A stretch of DNA of 64,000 nucleotides from Lentisphaerota bacterium (GTDB taxonomy: Bacteria; Verrucomicrobiota; Lentisphaeria; Victivallales; Victivallaceae), in contig SUWG01000009.1 in the NCBI GenBank assembly GCA_015061625.1, positions 1-64,000 on the forward strand. Direction: 5' to 3'. The translations under genes were made by a program, and so were the position numbers. The notes under the pieces were generated by a model. The model did no database searches and was not told the DNA's origin. It saw only the letters and a list, made by a program, of their open reading frames with translations. Positions within the stretch are counted from its first letter, which is position 1. Each line of letters begins with the position of its first letter. Below, piece by piece: positions 26,434 through 35,296 of this stretch.

Positions 26434-28497
26434 ATGAGCAAAAAACCGGAAATCACCTGGAGTCTGATGCACCCCACTCCGATCGATGTGGAGTACATGA
26501 AACAGGTCGTCGCCAAAGCACAGGAATATCATGTAGACAGTTTTGAATTGTGTGCCGCCTGCCACGGGGATTTCGGCGGCATGGATGGCCTTGCCGACTA
26601 CGCCTGCTACCCCAATACTTTCAAAGCCATCGATCAAGGCATGATCCAAAAAACCAGAGCCGAACTCAAAGAGATCCTCGCCCTCGCCCACAGCATCGGC
26701 AAACCGCTCTTTTACTGGCACCGGGAAGCCATGGTGCCGCAGGGCCTGCTGGAAGATCTCCCCCATCTCCTCGATGAAAACGGCGAATTCGATCTGCTCG
26801 GCGCCGCTTACGAGGAGTTGCTGCGCTACAAAATCACTGCCACTTTTGACGCCGTTCCGGAACTTGACGGTCTGGTTCTGACCCTGACCGAAGCGACCTA
26901 TTCCGTCATCCACAGTTCCGCACCGGATAAATATCCGCCGCGCAAAGTCGTCGATCACATCGTGCGGATTTTCGCCGACGAATTGGGCAAACGGCAGAAA
27001 CGATTCATCCTGCGCTCTTTCGGTTCGATCGCCCAGGATTATGAAGATATCCTCGCCGGTGCCAGAGAGGCGGCCAAAGATTACGCCTTTGAGATCGAAA
27101 CCAAGATCACGCCGTATGACTTTGACCCGTTTTTGCCGGTCAACCCATTCCTGCGCAAACAACCCGGTGCCACGCTGGGTGCAGAATGTGACTGCCTGGG
27201 CGAATTTCTCGGTGCCGGTATGCTCCCCGCCGAAAACGTCGAAAATATCGTCATGTATGTCCGCAACGGTCAGGCCGCTGATGTTGACCGTTACGCCATC
27301 CGGCTCGACCGCATCGGCAACAAAACTTTTGACTGTTATGAAGTCAACCTCTATGCCTACACCAGAGCCATCGAAGATACCACCGTCACCGCCGATGAGA
27401 TCCGCCGGGAATACCTCGCCAAACACGCCCCGGAATGTCAACGCGAAGCATTCGCCGAATTGGATAAAAAAGGTTTTGAACTGGTCAAAAAAAATAACTT
27501 CATCGCCGGTAACGTCATCTTTCATCAGTTCCCCAGCCACAAAACTTTGAAACTGCTCAAAGCCGGATTCATTTTCGCCGCTTTCAAAAATAACGTCACT
27601 CTCGCCAACGGCAAAGAGGTCTGGAGCATCCTCTGGCAGAACAACACCCCCGGCCGCAACGCCATCCTCGAAGAAAAACGGCAGGCCGTGGAAATCGCCG
27701 ACTGGGGCAACGCCATTTTGGATAAACTCTCCCCCATCCCCGGTTTTGAAGCCGAACTCGCGTGGCGCAAACGCCTCTGGGCCAACGCCGCTACCGCCAC
27801 AAGAGCATTTTACGCTCTGGCCCAATGCGTTTGTGCCTACTTTGACGATATGGAAAACGGCGATGAAAACGCTTCCACGCTCAAAGCCGCCGTCAAAGCC
27901 GGTCAGGAAGAACTCTCCCGCCTCGCCGGATGCGACTTATCCGGGGAAGCGATCTCCAAAGAGGATTTTTCCAACGGACTTGGCAAGCACCTTTTCCGTC
28001 AATCCAACAGTGTCAGGGAAATCTACCTCAATCCATTCTACGCTATTTTCGGTCTTTTGGAAATGGAGTATGAAGTGGAATTCGCCATGCGTAAAAAATA
28101 CTCCGCCGGTATGGCCGATTGCATCATCGCCGGTGCCATCACCGATGAATGGCGGATCGAGCGTTATATGCACGCCGCCCACTCCACCATCAACAACGGA
28201 GAAATATTCCGCTTCGCCGGTAATACCGTTTTCCCCAACGGATACCTGAAAATGTATCTCAAACGCGGCTCTCAACTTGTCATCCACGGCGATACCGCCG
28301 AAACCGCCGACTTCTGCTGCGAATTGGATAACTCCGGCAAAAAACAATACTCCTTTGATGCCGACGGCAAAGTCATAATCGATATCCCCGACGGAAACGG
28401 CGATCTGCTCGTCACCCTGACCAAAGCCCCCGGCACCCTCTTCCCCCGCTTCCGCGCCATCTGCGTTACTTTTCTTTTCACGGGAAAAGAAAAGTAA
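26434..28497 (+). CDS. Large uncharacterised protein, possible TIM-barrel glycoside hydrolase
   Basis: 687 aa, no signal peptide. The N-terminal half looks like a (beta/alpha)8 barrel: HPTPIDVEYMKQVV, VDSFELCAACHGDFGG, HSIGKPLFYWHREAM, LDGLVLTLTEATYSV (a possible catalytic acid region), KRFILRSFGSIAQDYED, PGATLGAECDCLGEFLGAG. The second half is mostly helical, with aromatic motifs reminiscent of alpha-glucuronidase-like enzymes. I do not recognise a named family. AAGGA lies 8 nt before the ATG. The last residues (VTFLFTGKEK) and the stop codon are encoded inside a palindromic repeat at 28465-28498, so the native C-terminus may have been replaced. Confidence 0.7.
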   Translation: MSKKPEITWSLMHPTPIDVEYMKQVVAKAQEYHVDSFELCAACHGDFGGMDGLADYACYPNTFKAIDQGMIQKTRAELKEILALAHSIGKPLFYWHREAMVPQGLLEDLPHLLDENGEFDLLGAAYEELLRYKITATFDAVPELDGLVLTLTEATYSVIHSSAPDKYPPRKVVDHIVRIFADELGKRQKRFILRSFGSIAQDYEDILAGAREAAKDYAFEIETKITPYDFDPFLPVNPFLRKQPGATLGAECDCLGEFLGAGMLPAENVENIVMYVRNGQAADVDRYAIRLDRIGNKTFDCYEVNLYAYTRAIEDTTVTADEIRREYLAKHAPECQREAFAELDKKGFELVKKNNFIAGNVIFHQFPSHKTLKLLKAGFIFAAFKNNVTLANGKEVWSILWQNNTPGRNAILEEKRQAVEIADWGNAILDKLSPIPGFEAELAWRKRLWANAATATRAFYALAQCVCAYFDDMENGDENASTLKAAVKAGQEELSRLAGCDLSGEAISKEDFSNGLGKHLFRQSNSVREIYLNPFYAIFGLLEMEYEVEFAMRKKYSAGMADCIIAGAITDEWRIERYMHAAHSTINNGEIFRFAGNTVFPNGYLKMYLKRGSQLVIHGDTAETADFCCELDNSGKKQYSFDADGKVIIDIPDGNGDLLVTLTKAPGTLFPRFRAICVTFLFTGKEK

Positions 28498-28644
28498 CCA
28501 AAAGAAAAGCGGGAAATCGCGGCACTCCGTTGTCGTGCCTTGATCGACGCTTTTTGAAAAAAAGCTTGGCAAAAACTCAGTGGAGTAACACCCGCTGGGT
28601 TTTTCTTTTCACGGGAAAAGAAAAGTAACCAAAAGAAAAGCGGG
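28465..28644. repeat. Pair of palindromic repeat copies (CTTTTCACGGGAAAAG type)
   Basis: Copy 1: GTTACTTTTCTTTTC (28465-28479) and GAAAAGAAAAGTAAC (28484-28498) around a 4-nt loop. A roughly 40-bp segment from 28474 recurs at 28605-28644 and includes AAAGAAAAGCGGG. The two copies are 131 bp apart. The first overlaps the end of the preceding CDS and supplies its TAA. Confidence 0.85.
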
Positions 28645-28689
28645 GTGTCGCGCCCCGGATTTCATCCGGGGCTTGATCGGGCGGGCGGC

Positions 28690-29250
28690 AAAGCCGCCCT
28701 TTACAGGGGCTGCGCCCCCGTACCCCCGGTAGACAGCAGTCTGCCGGGATTTTGTTTGTTTCGACTCGGCGGTAACTAACGGTAATTAACGGTAATTAAC
28801 GGATTGCCGGCAGGGGCATTATCACGGCTGGCGTTGCTCCGTACTTATCCGTACCCATCCGTACCTATCCGTACCGGGCGCATATCGAGCGCAAGCGAGC
28901 CGTACAAGGGCGTTTTTCTTACGGGTGCGAAGCGTTTGCCTCCCCTCAAGCGAACAAGAGCCACTAAACGCTCCATAGGCAAATTAACGGCAACAATACG
29001 CACAAAAGCCAATAATCACCCATCGGCTGTCCGTAGTGTCCGTAGTGTCCGTAATGTCCGCAGTGCAGAGCCACCCTGCGGCGTAGATCAGGCTGCCTCG
29101 CTTACGCTCGACATTCGCCCGGTACGGATGGGTACGGAGTTGTACGGATAAGTACGGAGCAACGCCAGCCGGGGAAGTACCACCCGGCTATCCGTTCATT
29201 ACCGTTTGTTACCGTTTGTTACCGTTTGTTACCGTTTGTTACCGTTTAAA
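28690..29250. repeat. Mosaic intergenic repeat block 3 with inverted ends
   Basis: About 560 bp without a credible gene. In order: the GGGGCTGCGCCCC/GTACCCCCGG module (28702-28731); a GGTAATTAAC 10-bp array (28771-28800); a GTACnnATCC array (28841-28880); a 44-bp module identical to 474-517 (28932-28975); a 9-bp TGTCCGTAG array (29028-29063); a GTACGGAnnn array (29122-29161), which with its flanks is the inverted copy of 28818-28897; and an ACCGTTTGTT array (29201-29240 plus a partial unit). Confidence 0.85.
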
Positions 29251-29251
29251 A

Positions 29252-29290
29252 CAAAAAAAGCCGTTGCAAACTGCAAAAATTTGCAACGGC
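29252..29290 (-). terminator. Rho-independent terminator of the PPC-like secreted protein gene
   Basis: Minus strand: GCCGTTGCAAA pairs with TTTGCAACGGC (plus-strand arms 29260-29270 and 29280-29290), followed by TTTTTTTGTTTT. Confidence 0.92.
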
Positions 29291-29307
29291 ATCAAGCGCA
29301 GATTCAA

Positions 29308-29658
29308 TCAGTTGGTACGGATGTCATAGACATTGTAGACACTGCCGCGGTTGACGATTTTGATGGTGAATTTGCCGGTCCATTTCGGAGTCCAGGTGCA
29401 AATGCAGTAATCGGTGTTGTCGTCATCTTTGGTGATCAGGTTGCCATTTTCATCGTAGATGTAGAGGTCGAGGTCGGTATCGCCGTCGCCGTCAACGGTG
29501 ACACGGGCCTGCTCGCCGCCGCGGAAGGCGACTTCATAGGTGACGCTGCTGTTGGCATTGCAACGACGCTGGTTGGCATACTGGGGACCGTCAACAGCAC
29601 CGGCAAACGCCGCACAGCCCAGAACGGTCAGAGCGAGAGTGAGAAGTGATTTTTTCAT
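29308..29658 (-). CDS. Small secreted PPC-like beta-domain protein
   Basis: 116 aa with signal peptide MKKSLLTLALTVLGCAAFA (cleavage before GAVDG). The mature region is one beta-sandwich resembling bacterial pre-peptidase C-terminal (PPC) domains: YEVAFRGGEQARVTVDGDG, then DTDLDLYIYDENGNLI, then WTGKFTIKIVNRG. The Asp-rich DGDGDTDLDLY stretch suggests calcium binding. PPC domains usually sit at the end of exported enzymes; here the domain stands alone. GGGGAAAG precedes the ATG and a strong terminator follows. Precise role unknown. Confidence 0.75.
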   Translation of the reverse strand: MKKSLLTLALTVLGCAAFAGAVDGPQYANQRRCNANSSVTYEVAFRGGEQARVTVDGDGDTDLDLYIYDENGNLITKDDDNTDYCICTWTPKWTGKFTIKIVNRGSVYNVYDIRTN

Positions 29659-29858
29659 TTTTCTTTCCCCTTGTTTGTTGTTAGGTAGTTTATTTTTACA
29701 TCTTTACGATGTATTTCACTGAACTTCAAATTTTTCCAACACTGTACTTAACATAAACGATGTAATGGAAAAATGCAAGTTACTTTCAGTAAAAATATCA
29801 ATATTTTCTTCCCGCAGTTGAAAACTCATTCATTCCGGCGGGAAAAATTCCGGATATT

Positions 29859-32072
29859 TCACATGGCATTGCGCCCGCCGCGCATATTCCGCAATGCCCG
29901 CTGTGCATCTTCATTGCCCTGATCGGCGGACAAACGGTACAATCTTTCCGCTTCATCCAAATTGCGTTCCACGCCGCGGCCGTTAAAGTAACAATTTCCC
30001 AGATTGTATTGCCCCCATGAATGTCCCTGATCGGCGGCGGCACGGTACCAGCGCACCGCCTCGGAATAACTCTGCTCCACGCCGCGGCCGTTGTAATAAC
30101 AGTTGCCCAGATCATTCTGGGCATTGGCACTGCCTTTTTCCGCCCCCATGCGCCACCAGCGGACAGTTTCAGCATAACTCTGGCTGACTCCGCGACCATG
30201 ATAATAGCATTTTCCGAGATTATACATCGCCGTGGCATTGCCCTGATCAGCGGCGGCACGGTACCAGCGCACCGCTTCGGAATAATTCTGACTTACACCG
30301 TTGCCGTAATAATAGCAGTTGCCCAGATTGTCCTGCGCCCAATGATATCCCTGATCCGCCGCCAAACGGTACCAGCGCACCGCTTCGGAATAATTCTGAA
30401 TTACACCGTTACCGTTAAAATAGCAATTACCCAGATGGTTTTGTGCTTCGGCCAATCCCTGTTCAGCGGCCAGACGGTACAATCTTACGGCTTCACTGCG
30501 GTTCTGTTCCACTCCGCGACCATCGTAATAGCAGTTGCCCAGATTGTCCTGCGCCCATGGGTGCCCCTGTTCGGCGGCCAGACGGTACCAGCGGACTGCT
30601 TCGGAATAACTCTGCTCCACGCCGCGACCATTGTAATAGCAGTTGCCCAGATTATTCTGTGCTTCGGATAATCCCTGTTCAGCGGCCAGACGGTACAATC
30701 TTACCGCTTCACGGCGGTTCTGCTCAACTCCGTTGCCGTAAAAATAGCAATGGCCGAGATTGCGCAATCCCCAACTGTGATTCTGTTCGGCGGCGGCACG
30801 GTACCAGCGCACCGCTTCAGAATAATTGCGCTCCACACCACGACCATTGTAATAGCAGTTGCCCAGATTATTCTGTGCTTCGGATAATCCCTGTTCAGCG
30901 GCCAGACGGTACAATCTTACGGCTTCACGGCGGTTCTGCTCCACTCCGTTGCCGTAAAAATAGCAATCGCCCAGATTGTCCTGCGCCCATGGGTGCCCCT
31001 GTTCGGCGGCCAGACGGTACCAGCGGACTGCTTCGGAATAATCCTGTCTTACGCCATAACCGTCAAAGTAACAAGTTCCCAGATGGTTTTGCGCGTCGGA
31101 TAATCCCTGTTCCGCCGCCAGATGGTACAATCTTACGGCTTCAAGGCGGTTCTGTTCCACTCCTCTGCCGTAAAAATAGCAGTTGCCCAGATTGTCCTGC
31201 GCCCATGGGTGCCCCTGTTCGGCGGCCAGACGGTACCAGCGGACTGCTTCGGAATAATTCTGATCCACGCCGTCGCCGTAAAAATAGCAATGGCCCAGGG
31301 CATTCTGCGCTTCCGGCAGATTATCCTCAACCGCCGCCCGGAACCACTTTACTGCTTCAGAATAATTGCGCCCGACCCCTTCGCCGCGATAATAGCATTT
31401 GCCCAATTCATATTCAGCATCCGCATAACCTTGATCGGCGGACAAACGGAAATAACGCACCGCTTCGGAATAATTACGCTCCACTCCGCAACCGCGCATA
31501 TAACAACAGCCCAGTTTATGCTGTCCTCTCCGGTCGCCCTGTTCCGCCGACAGCCGGTAATAACGCACCGCTTCGGAATAATTCTGACTTACACCGTTGC
31601 CATCGTGATAACAATCTCCCAGATTTTTCTGCGCCAGAGAATGACCTTTTTCTGCCGCCATACGGAAAAGACGCACCGCTTCAGAATAATTCCGCTCCAC
31701 CCCCATTCCGAAATAATAACACGCACCGAGCGAATTCAACGCATCGGTATGTCCCTGATCGGCGGCCAAGCGGAAATAGCGCATCGCTTCAGCGGCATCT
31801 TCATTCACCCCGTAACCATATACGTAGCAATAACCCAGACAAAGCTGCGCTTCAGCATGGCCTTTTTCCGCCGCCATACGGAAAAGACGCACCGCTTCAG
31901 AGTAGTTCCGCTCCACGCCGTCACCCTGATAATATCTCATTGCGGAATCATACCAAGCCTGCACTTCATCCTTTTCCGTGCCGGCGTTACTCATGTTTTT
32001 GACCTCCTCGCCCCCCGGCAACGTCAGACACAAACCGCACACTCCGGCGATGATCAACCAGCATTTTTTCAT
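29859..32072 (-). CDS. Exported Sel1-like repeat protein with about 19 repeats
   Basis: 737 aa; a hydrophobic leader (MKKCWLIIAGVCGLCLTLPGG) suggests export. The remainder is about 19 Sel1 units of 36 aa with consensus A-x2-LGxCYYxGxGVExNYSEAVRWYR, forming an alpha-solenoid for protein binding. Neighbouring units are nearly identical in DNA: 30625-30750 matches 30841-30966 with a 216-bp (two-unit) offset, and another segment starting at 30543 recurs at 30975 and 31191. This shows recent expansion by unequal recombination. The start at 32072 has AGGGA upstream; in-frame sequence extends to 32207 but overlaps the dut terminator. The longest repeat protein in the window; partner unknown. Confidence 0.9.
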   Translation of the reverse strand: MKKCWLIIAGVCGLCLTLPGGEEVKNMSNAGTEKDEVQAWYDSAMRYYQGDGVERNYSEAVRLFRMAAEKGHAEAQLCLGYCYVYGYGVNEDAAEAMRYFRLAADQGHTDALNSLGACYYFGMGVERNYSEAVRLFRMAAEKGHSLAQKNLGDCYHDGNGVSQNYSEAVRYYRLSAEQGDRRGQHKLGCCYMRGCGVERNYSEAVRYFRLSADQGYADAEYELGKCYYRGEGVGRNYSEAVKWFRAAVEDNLPEAQNALGHCYFYGDGVDQNYSEAVRWYRLAAEQGHPWAQDNLGNCYFYGRGVEQNRLEAVRLYHLAAEQGLSDAQNHLGTCYFDGYGVRQDYSEAVRWYRLAAEQGHPWAQDNLGDCYFYGNGVEQNRREAVRLYRLAAEQGLSEAQNNLGNCYYNGRGVERNYSEAVRWYRAAAEQNHSWGLRNLGHCYFYGNGVEQNRREAVRLYRLAAEQGLSEAQNNLGNCYYNGRGVEQSYSEAVRWYRLAAEQGHPWAQDNLGNCYYDGRGVEQNRSEAVRLYRLAAEQGLAEAQNHLGNCYFNGNGVIQNYSEAVRWYRLAADQGYHWAQDNLGNCYYYGNGVSQNYSEAVRWYRAAADQGNATAMYNLGKCYYHGRGVSQSYAETVRWWRMGAEKGSANAQNDLGNCYYNGRGVEQSYSEAVRWYRAAADQGHSWGQYNLGNCYFNGRGVERNLDEAERLYRLSADQGNEDAQRALRNMRGGRNAM

Positions 32073-32164
32073 TTTATTATCCCTTCCGAATATCTTTACA
32101 TACATTAAGAATAGTCCGGCAGTTAATTTAACAGCTGTACCCGAAAATTTCAAGCGATATTCCA

Positions 32165-32198
32165 AATAAAAAGAGATCATTCCGGAACAAATGATCTC
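32165..32198 (-). terminator. dut terminator
   Basis: Minus strand: GAGATCAT and ATGATCTC arms (plus-strand 32173-32180 and 32191-32198) followed by TTTTTATTT. Confidence 0.9.
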
Positions 32199-32216
32199 CT
32201 GCGGCAAACAGCAGTT

Positions 32217-32654
32217 TTACTGCCTGCCGGAACTGCCGAAACCACCCTCGCCCCGGCCGCTTTCACTCAAATTCCCGCTCCGGCACAAAATAACTTCCGG
32301 CAGTTTGCAAATGACCATCTGGGCAATGCGTTCCCCGCGTTTGATTTCAAATTCCTCTTTCCCGGCGTTGAACATGATAACTCCGACCTCGCCCCGGTAT
32401 CCGGCATCGACCGTGCCGGGGGAATTGGTCAGCATCAGATCATGTTTCAATGCCAGACCGCTGCGGGGACGGATCTGCGCTTCAAATCCCACCGGCAATT
32501 CGATTTTGAATCCGGCGGGAATCAGCGTACTTCTGCCCGGAAACAACACCGCATCGACCCGTGAACGCAGATCGAATGCCGCATCATCTTCATGCGCTTT
32601 GACCGGAAACAACTCATCGCAGCCATCCAACATGGAAATTTTCACTTCTGTCAT
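32217..32654 (-). CDS. dut: Deoxyuridine 5'-triphosphate nucleotidohydrolase
   Basis: 145-aa homotrimeric dUTPase, hydrolysing dUTP to dUMP and PPi. All five motifs are visible: DDAAFDLRS (1), RPRSGLAL (2), GTVDAGYRGEVGV (3, with the catalytic Asp), RGERIAQMV (4) and the C-terminal GRGEGGFGSSG (5). Length matches the family. AGGA is found upstream of the ATG. It has its own terminator ahead of the Sel1 gene. Confidence 0.97.
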   Translation of the reverse strand: MTEVKISMLDGCDELFPVKAHEDDAAFDLRSRVDAVLFPGRSTLIPAGFKIELPVGFEAQIRPRSGLALKHDLMLTNSPGTVDAGYRGEVGVIMFNAGKEEFEIKRGERIAQMVICKLPEVILCRSGNLSESGRGEGGFGSSGRQ

Positions 32655-32739
32655 AAATATTCCTCCGATATTTTTCCTTAAAAATAACCCGGAACCCGGA
32701 TTTTTTCAATGCCTGAAAGATTTTTTTTGTCAAAATCAC

Positions 32740-32768
32740 TTGAAAAACCACCGCCAACGGTATATATT
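32740..32768 (+). promoter_or_regulatory. Promoter of the candidate small RNA
   Basis: TTGAAA (32740-32745), exactly 17-bp spacer, TATATT (32763-32768). The predicted start near 32775 coincides with the beginning of the stem-loop RNA. Confidence 0.75.
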
Positions 32769-32774
32769 CACTGC

Positions 32775-32874
32775 CAGAAAGCAGGTTCTTCTCGGAACAA
32801 TATTTGCATCGGGCTCTCTTTTGAGCTTACTGTACGTCGTGTCGCCGCGAGTAAAATACCTGCTTTCTTTTTTT
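32775..32874 (+). ncRNA. Candidate structured small RNA of about 100 nt, family unknown
   Basis: A promoter ends 6-7 nt upstream. GAAAGCAGGT (32777-32786) pairs perfectly with ACCTGCTTTC (32858-32867), enclosing about 70 nt that can form an internal GCTC-TCTTTT-GAGC hairpin, and the closing stem is followed by seven T (32868-32874). No RBS-ATG ORF fits inside. Terminal pairing plus intrinsic termination is typical of compact bacterial ncRNAs. It lacks the SRP GGAAG-loop motif and is too short for 6S or tmRNA. The next gene has its own promoter 100 bp downstream, so this is not simply a leader. Confidence 0.6.
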
Positions 32875-32969
32875 GTTACTGTTTCATTTTTTTGTGAAAA
32901 ATCTTTACGGCGGTGGTGCATTACGGTCAATCTCGCGCCTTGCTCCTGTGCCGGAGCAGTCAAGTCCGG

Positions 32970-32998
32970 TTGACAAATCAAAATTCCGGTGATATGTT
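32970..32998 (+). promoter_or_regulatory. Promoter of the nitroreductase gene
   Basis: TTGACA (32970-32975), 17-bp spacer, TATGTT (32993-32998). The spacer is strikingly similar to that of the promoter at 59067-59095. A GCTCC-TGTGCC-GGAGC hairpin lies just upstream (32942-32957). It leaves a leader of about 95 nt before the ATG at 33101. Confidence 0.7.
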
Positions 32999-33100
32999 TT
33001 ATACGTCGATGAAGATGTTCGTTTATAAATTCCTGTCCGCATTTCACAAAATTCAAGACATTACTTTTTTTACGGCTCAACCCAATCAAGGAGGTTCGTT

Positions 33101-33688
33101 ATGAAAAAATTTCTTTCCGTCTGCCTCGCCCTGACCGCTTCCATCGTCACCTGCGCTGAAATCCTGCCCCCGCCGCGAACTTCCGGCGGCATGAGTTTGC
33201 GGGAATCACTGAAAAACCGTCATTCGGTACGCCGTTTTGCCGCCACACCGCTTACCATGCAACAGTTATCCAATATCCTCTGGTGCGCCAACGGCGTGAA
33301 CCGCCCCAACGGCAAACGCACCGCCCCCAGCGCACTCGACCGCCGGGAAATCATGATCTATGTCGCTCTGCCCGACGGCGGCTACTTCTACGATCCGGAA
33401 AAACACGCTCTGGAAAAGATCTGCAACACCGATCTGCGGCCATTCTGCGGCCGGTACACGGCTCCGTGTTACCTGATCATCGTGCCGGACAAGACCCGCC
33501 AGCCCAATGAAGTTTTCGCCGGGATCGATGCCGGATATGTCAGTCAGAATATCTACCTCGCCGCCACCGCTGAAAATCTGGGTACCTGCGCCATGGGATT
33601 GATCACCGACCGGGGAAAATTATCCGCTGAATTGAAACTCGGCGGCAATACCCCGCTGCTGGTTCACCCGGTCGGCACTCCGGAATGA
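33101..33688 (+). CDS. Exported SagB/nitroreductase-family FMN oxidoreductase
   Basis: 195-aa nitroreductase-fold protein with a Sec signal peptide (MKKFLSVCLALTASIVTCA). NRHSVRRFAATPLTMQQLSN (mature N-terminus) is the FMN-phosphate-binding signature; LWCANGVNRPNGKRTAPSA, DAGYVSQNIYLAATAENLGT and VHPVGTPE complete the fold. It resembles the SagB-type oxidoreductase subgroup. Export is unusual for an FMN nitroreductase, since the cofactor must be acquired outside the cytoplasm or the protein exported folded, yet the leader is Sec-like and not twin-arginine. AAGGAGG sits 6 nt before the ATG. Substrate unknown. Confidence 0.85.
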   Translation: MKKFLSVCLALTASIVTCAEILPPPRTSGGMSLRESLKNRHSVRRFAATPLTMQQLSNILWCANGVNRPNGKRTAPSALDRREIMIYVALPDGGYFYDPEKHALEKICNTDLRPFCGRYTAPCYLIIVPDKTRQPNEVFAGIDAGYVSQNIYLAATAENLGTCAMGLITDRGKLSAELKLGGNTPLLVHPVGTPE

Positions 33689-33720
33689 GGATTTTTGCCG
33701 GATTTTTGTGCGGCAAATCC

Positions 33721-33749
33721 TTGAAAAACTTGCCAACGCATGGTATATT
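33721..33749 (+). promoter_or_regulatory. Promoter of the guaB operon
   Basis: TTGAAA (33721-33726), 17-bp spacer, TATATT (33744-33749), 44 bp before the guaB ATG. The 5' half (TTGAAAAAC) matches the small-RNA promoter at 32740. Confidence 0.75.
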
Positions 33750-33793
33750 AAGCAAACGGTATAATATACACTAATCATGGAGTAAAAATCACT

Positions 33794-35293
33794 ATGCGTT
33801 ACATCGATCAGTTTATGGCGGCTTTTCCCTTTGAAGGTTTGACCTTTGATGACATCTCTCTTGTCACTCAATACTCCGACTTTCTGCCCCATGATGCTGA
33901 TGTCAGCACCAATTTTTCACGCAACATCAAGTTGAATATCCCCTTTATCAGTGCCGCCATGGATACGGTCACTGAAAGCGAAATGGCGATCGCCATGGCC
34001 CGCCTCGGCGGTATCGGCGTCATCCACAAAAACCTCTCCCCGGAAAGACAGGCCGAGGAAGTGCGCAAAGTGAAACTTTACCTCAACGGCGTCATCCGCA
34101 CTCCGGTAGTATTCCACCCGGAGCAGACCGTCGCCGAAATGCTCGCCGAGAAAAAACGCAAAAAATACAACTTTTCCGGCTTCCCCATCGTGGATGACAA
34201 CAACAAAGTCGTCGGCATCATCACCAGCAAGGATATCAAATTCCTCACCGATTACAACATCAAAATCAGTGAAGTGATGACCCAAAATCCGATCGCCGCC
34301 GCTACTGACACCGCCATCGCCGATGCCTATCAGATCATGCTCAAAAACAAGGTCGGCAAACTGCCGATGATCGATAAAGACGGCAAACTTACCGGACTTT
34401 TCAGTTTCCTCGATGTCAAAACCCTGATCGCCGGTGACGAACCGGCCTACAACCGTGACAGCCGTCACCAGTTGCGGGTCGCCGCCGCCATCAGCCCTTA
34501 CGATGAAGTCCGTGCCGATGCGCTGGTCAATGCCGGAGTAGATGCGCTGGTCATCGACACCGCCCACGGTGATTCCAAAGGCGTCATCGAAACAGTCAGC
34601 CTTTTCAAAGAACGTTACGGCAGCAAAGTCGATATCGTGGCCGGCAACATCGCCACCGCCGAAGGAGCCAAAGCCCTCGCCGATGCCGGTGCCGATGGCG
34701 TCAAAGTCGGTATCGGACCGGGTTCGATCTGTTCTACCCGTGTGGTCGCCGGTGTCGGTGTGCCGCAGGTTTCCGCTGTTTACGCCGTGCGCAGTGCCAT
34801 TCCCAAAGATATCCCCGTCATCGCTGACGGCGGCATCAAACAGACCGGCGACGTGGCCAAAGCGATCGCCGTGGGTGCTTCCAGCGTGATGATGGGTTCC
34901 GCACTGGCCGGAACCAGCGAAAGCAACGGCGATGTGATCCTGCATCAGGGCAGAAGTTACGTCACCTACCGCGGCATGGGTTCCCTCGAAGCGATGAAGT
35001 GCAACAAAGGCAGCCGTGAGCGTTACGGTCAGGATGATGTGGAAGATGACAACGAACTGGTGCCGCAGGGCATCGAAGCGATGGTGCCTTTCCGCGGTGC
35101 GGTGCGCAACGTCATCCACCAATTCGTCGGCGGTCTGCGCTACAGTCTGGGTTACTGCGGCACCAGAACCATCGCCGAATTGCAGGAAAAAGCCAAAGTG
35201 GTCAGAGTCAGTGCCGCCGGTTTGCGTGAGGCCCATCCTCACGATGTGGTCATCACCAAAGATGCCCCCAACTACACTTCAAACTCCATTTGA
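33794..35293 (+). CDS. guaB: IMP dehydrogenase
   Basis: 499-aa NAD-dependent enzyme oxidising IMP to XMP, committing purines to guanine nucleotides. TIM barrel with the DIS(L)VT start, an inserted CBS pair (about 95-205: [51 protein letters not shown]), [13 protein letters not shown], the catalytic loop [17 protein letters not shown] with Cys313, the [15 protein letters not shown] phosphate-binding segment, and the mobile flap SRERYGQ. GGAG lies about 11 nt upstream of the ATG. Only 3 nt separate it from ompH, so the two probably share a transcript. Confidence 0.97.
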   Translation: MRYIDQFMAAFPFEGLTFDDISLVTQYSDFLPHDADVSTNFSRNIKLNIPFISAAMDTVTESEMAIAMARLGGIGVIHKNLSPERQAEEVRKVKLYLNGVIRTPVVFHPEQTVAEMLAEKKRKKYNFSGFPIVDDNNKVVGIITSKDIKFLTDYNIKISEVMTQNPIAAATDTAIADAYQIMLKNKVGKLPMIDKDGKLTGLFSFLDVKTLIAGDEPAYNRDSRHQLRVAAAISPYDEVRADALVNAGVDALVIDTAHGDSKGVIETVSLFKERYGSKVDIVAGNIATAEGAKALADAGADGVKVGIGPGSICSTRVVAGVGVPQVSAVYAVRSAIPKDIPVIADGGIKQTGDVAKAIAVGASSVMMGSALAGTSESNGDVILHQGRSYVTYRGMGSLEAMKCNKGSRERYGQDDVEDDNELVPQGIEAMVPFRGAVRNVIHQFVGGLRYSLGYCGTRTIAELQEKAKVVRVSAAGLREAHPHDVVITKDAPNYTSNSI

Positions 35294-35296
35294 TCT

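Noticed and set aside
32775-32874. SRP 4.5S RNA or 6S RNA
   Set aside because: The SRP apical GGAAG motif is absent, and the unit is too short and lacks the central bubble of 6S RNA.
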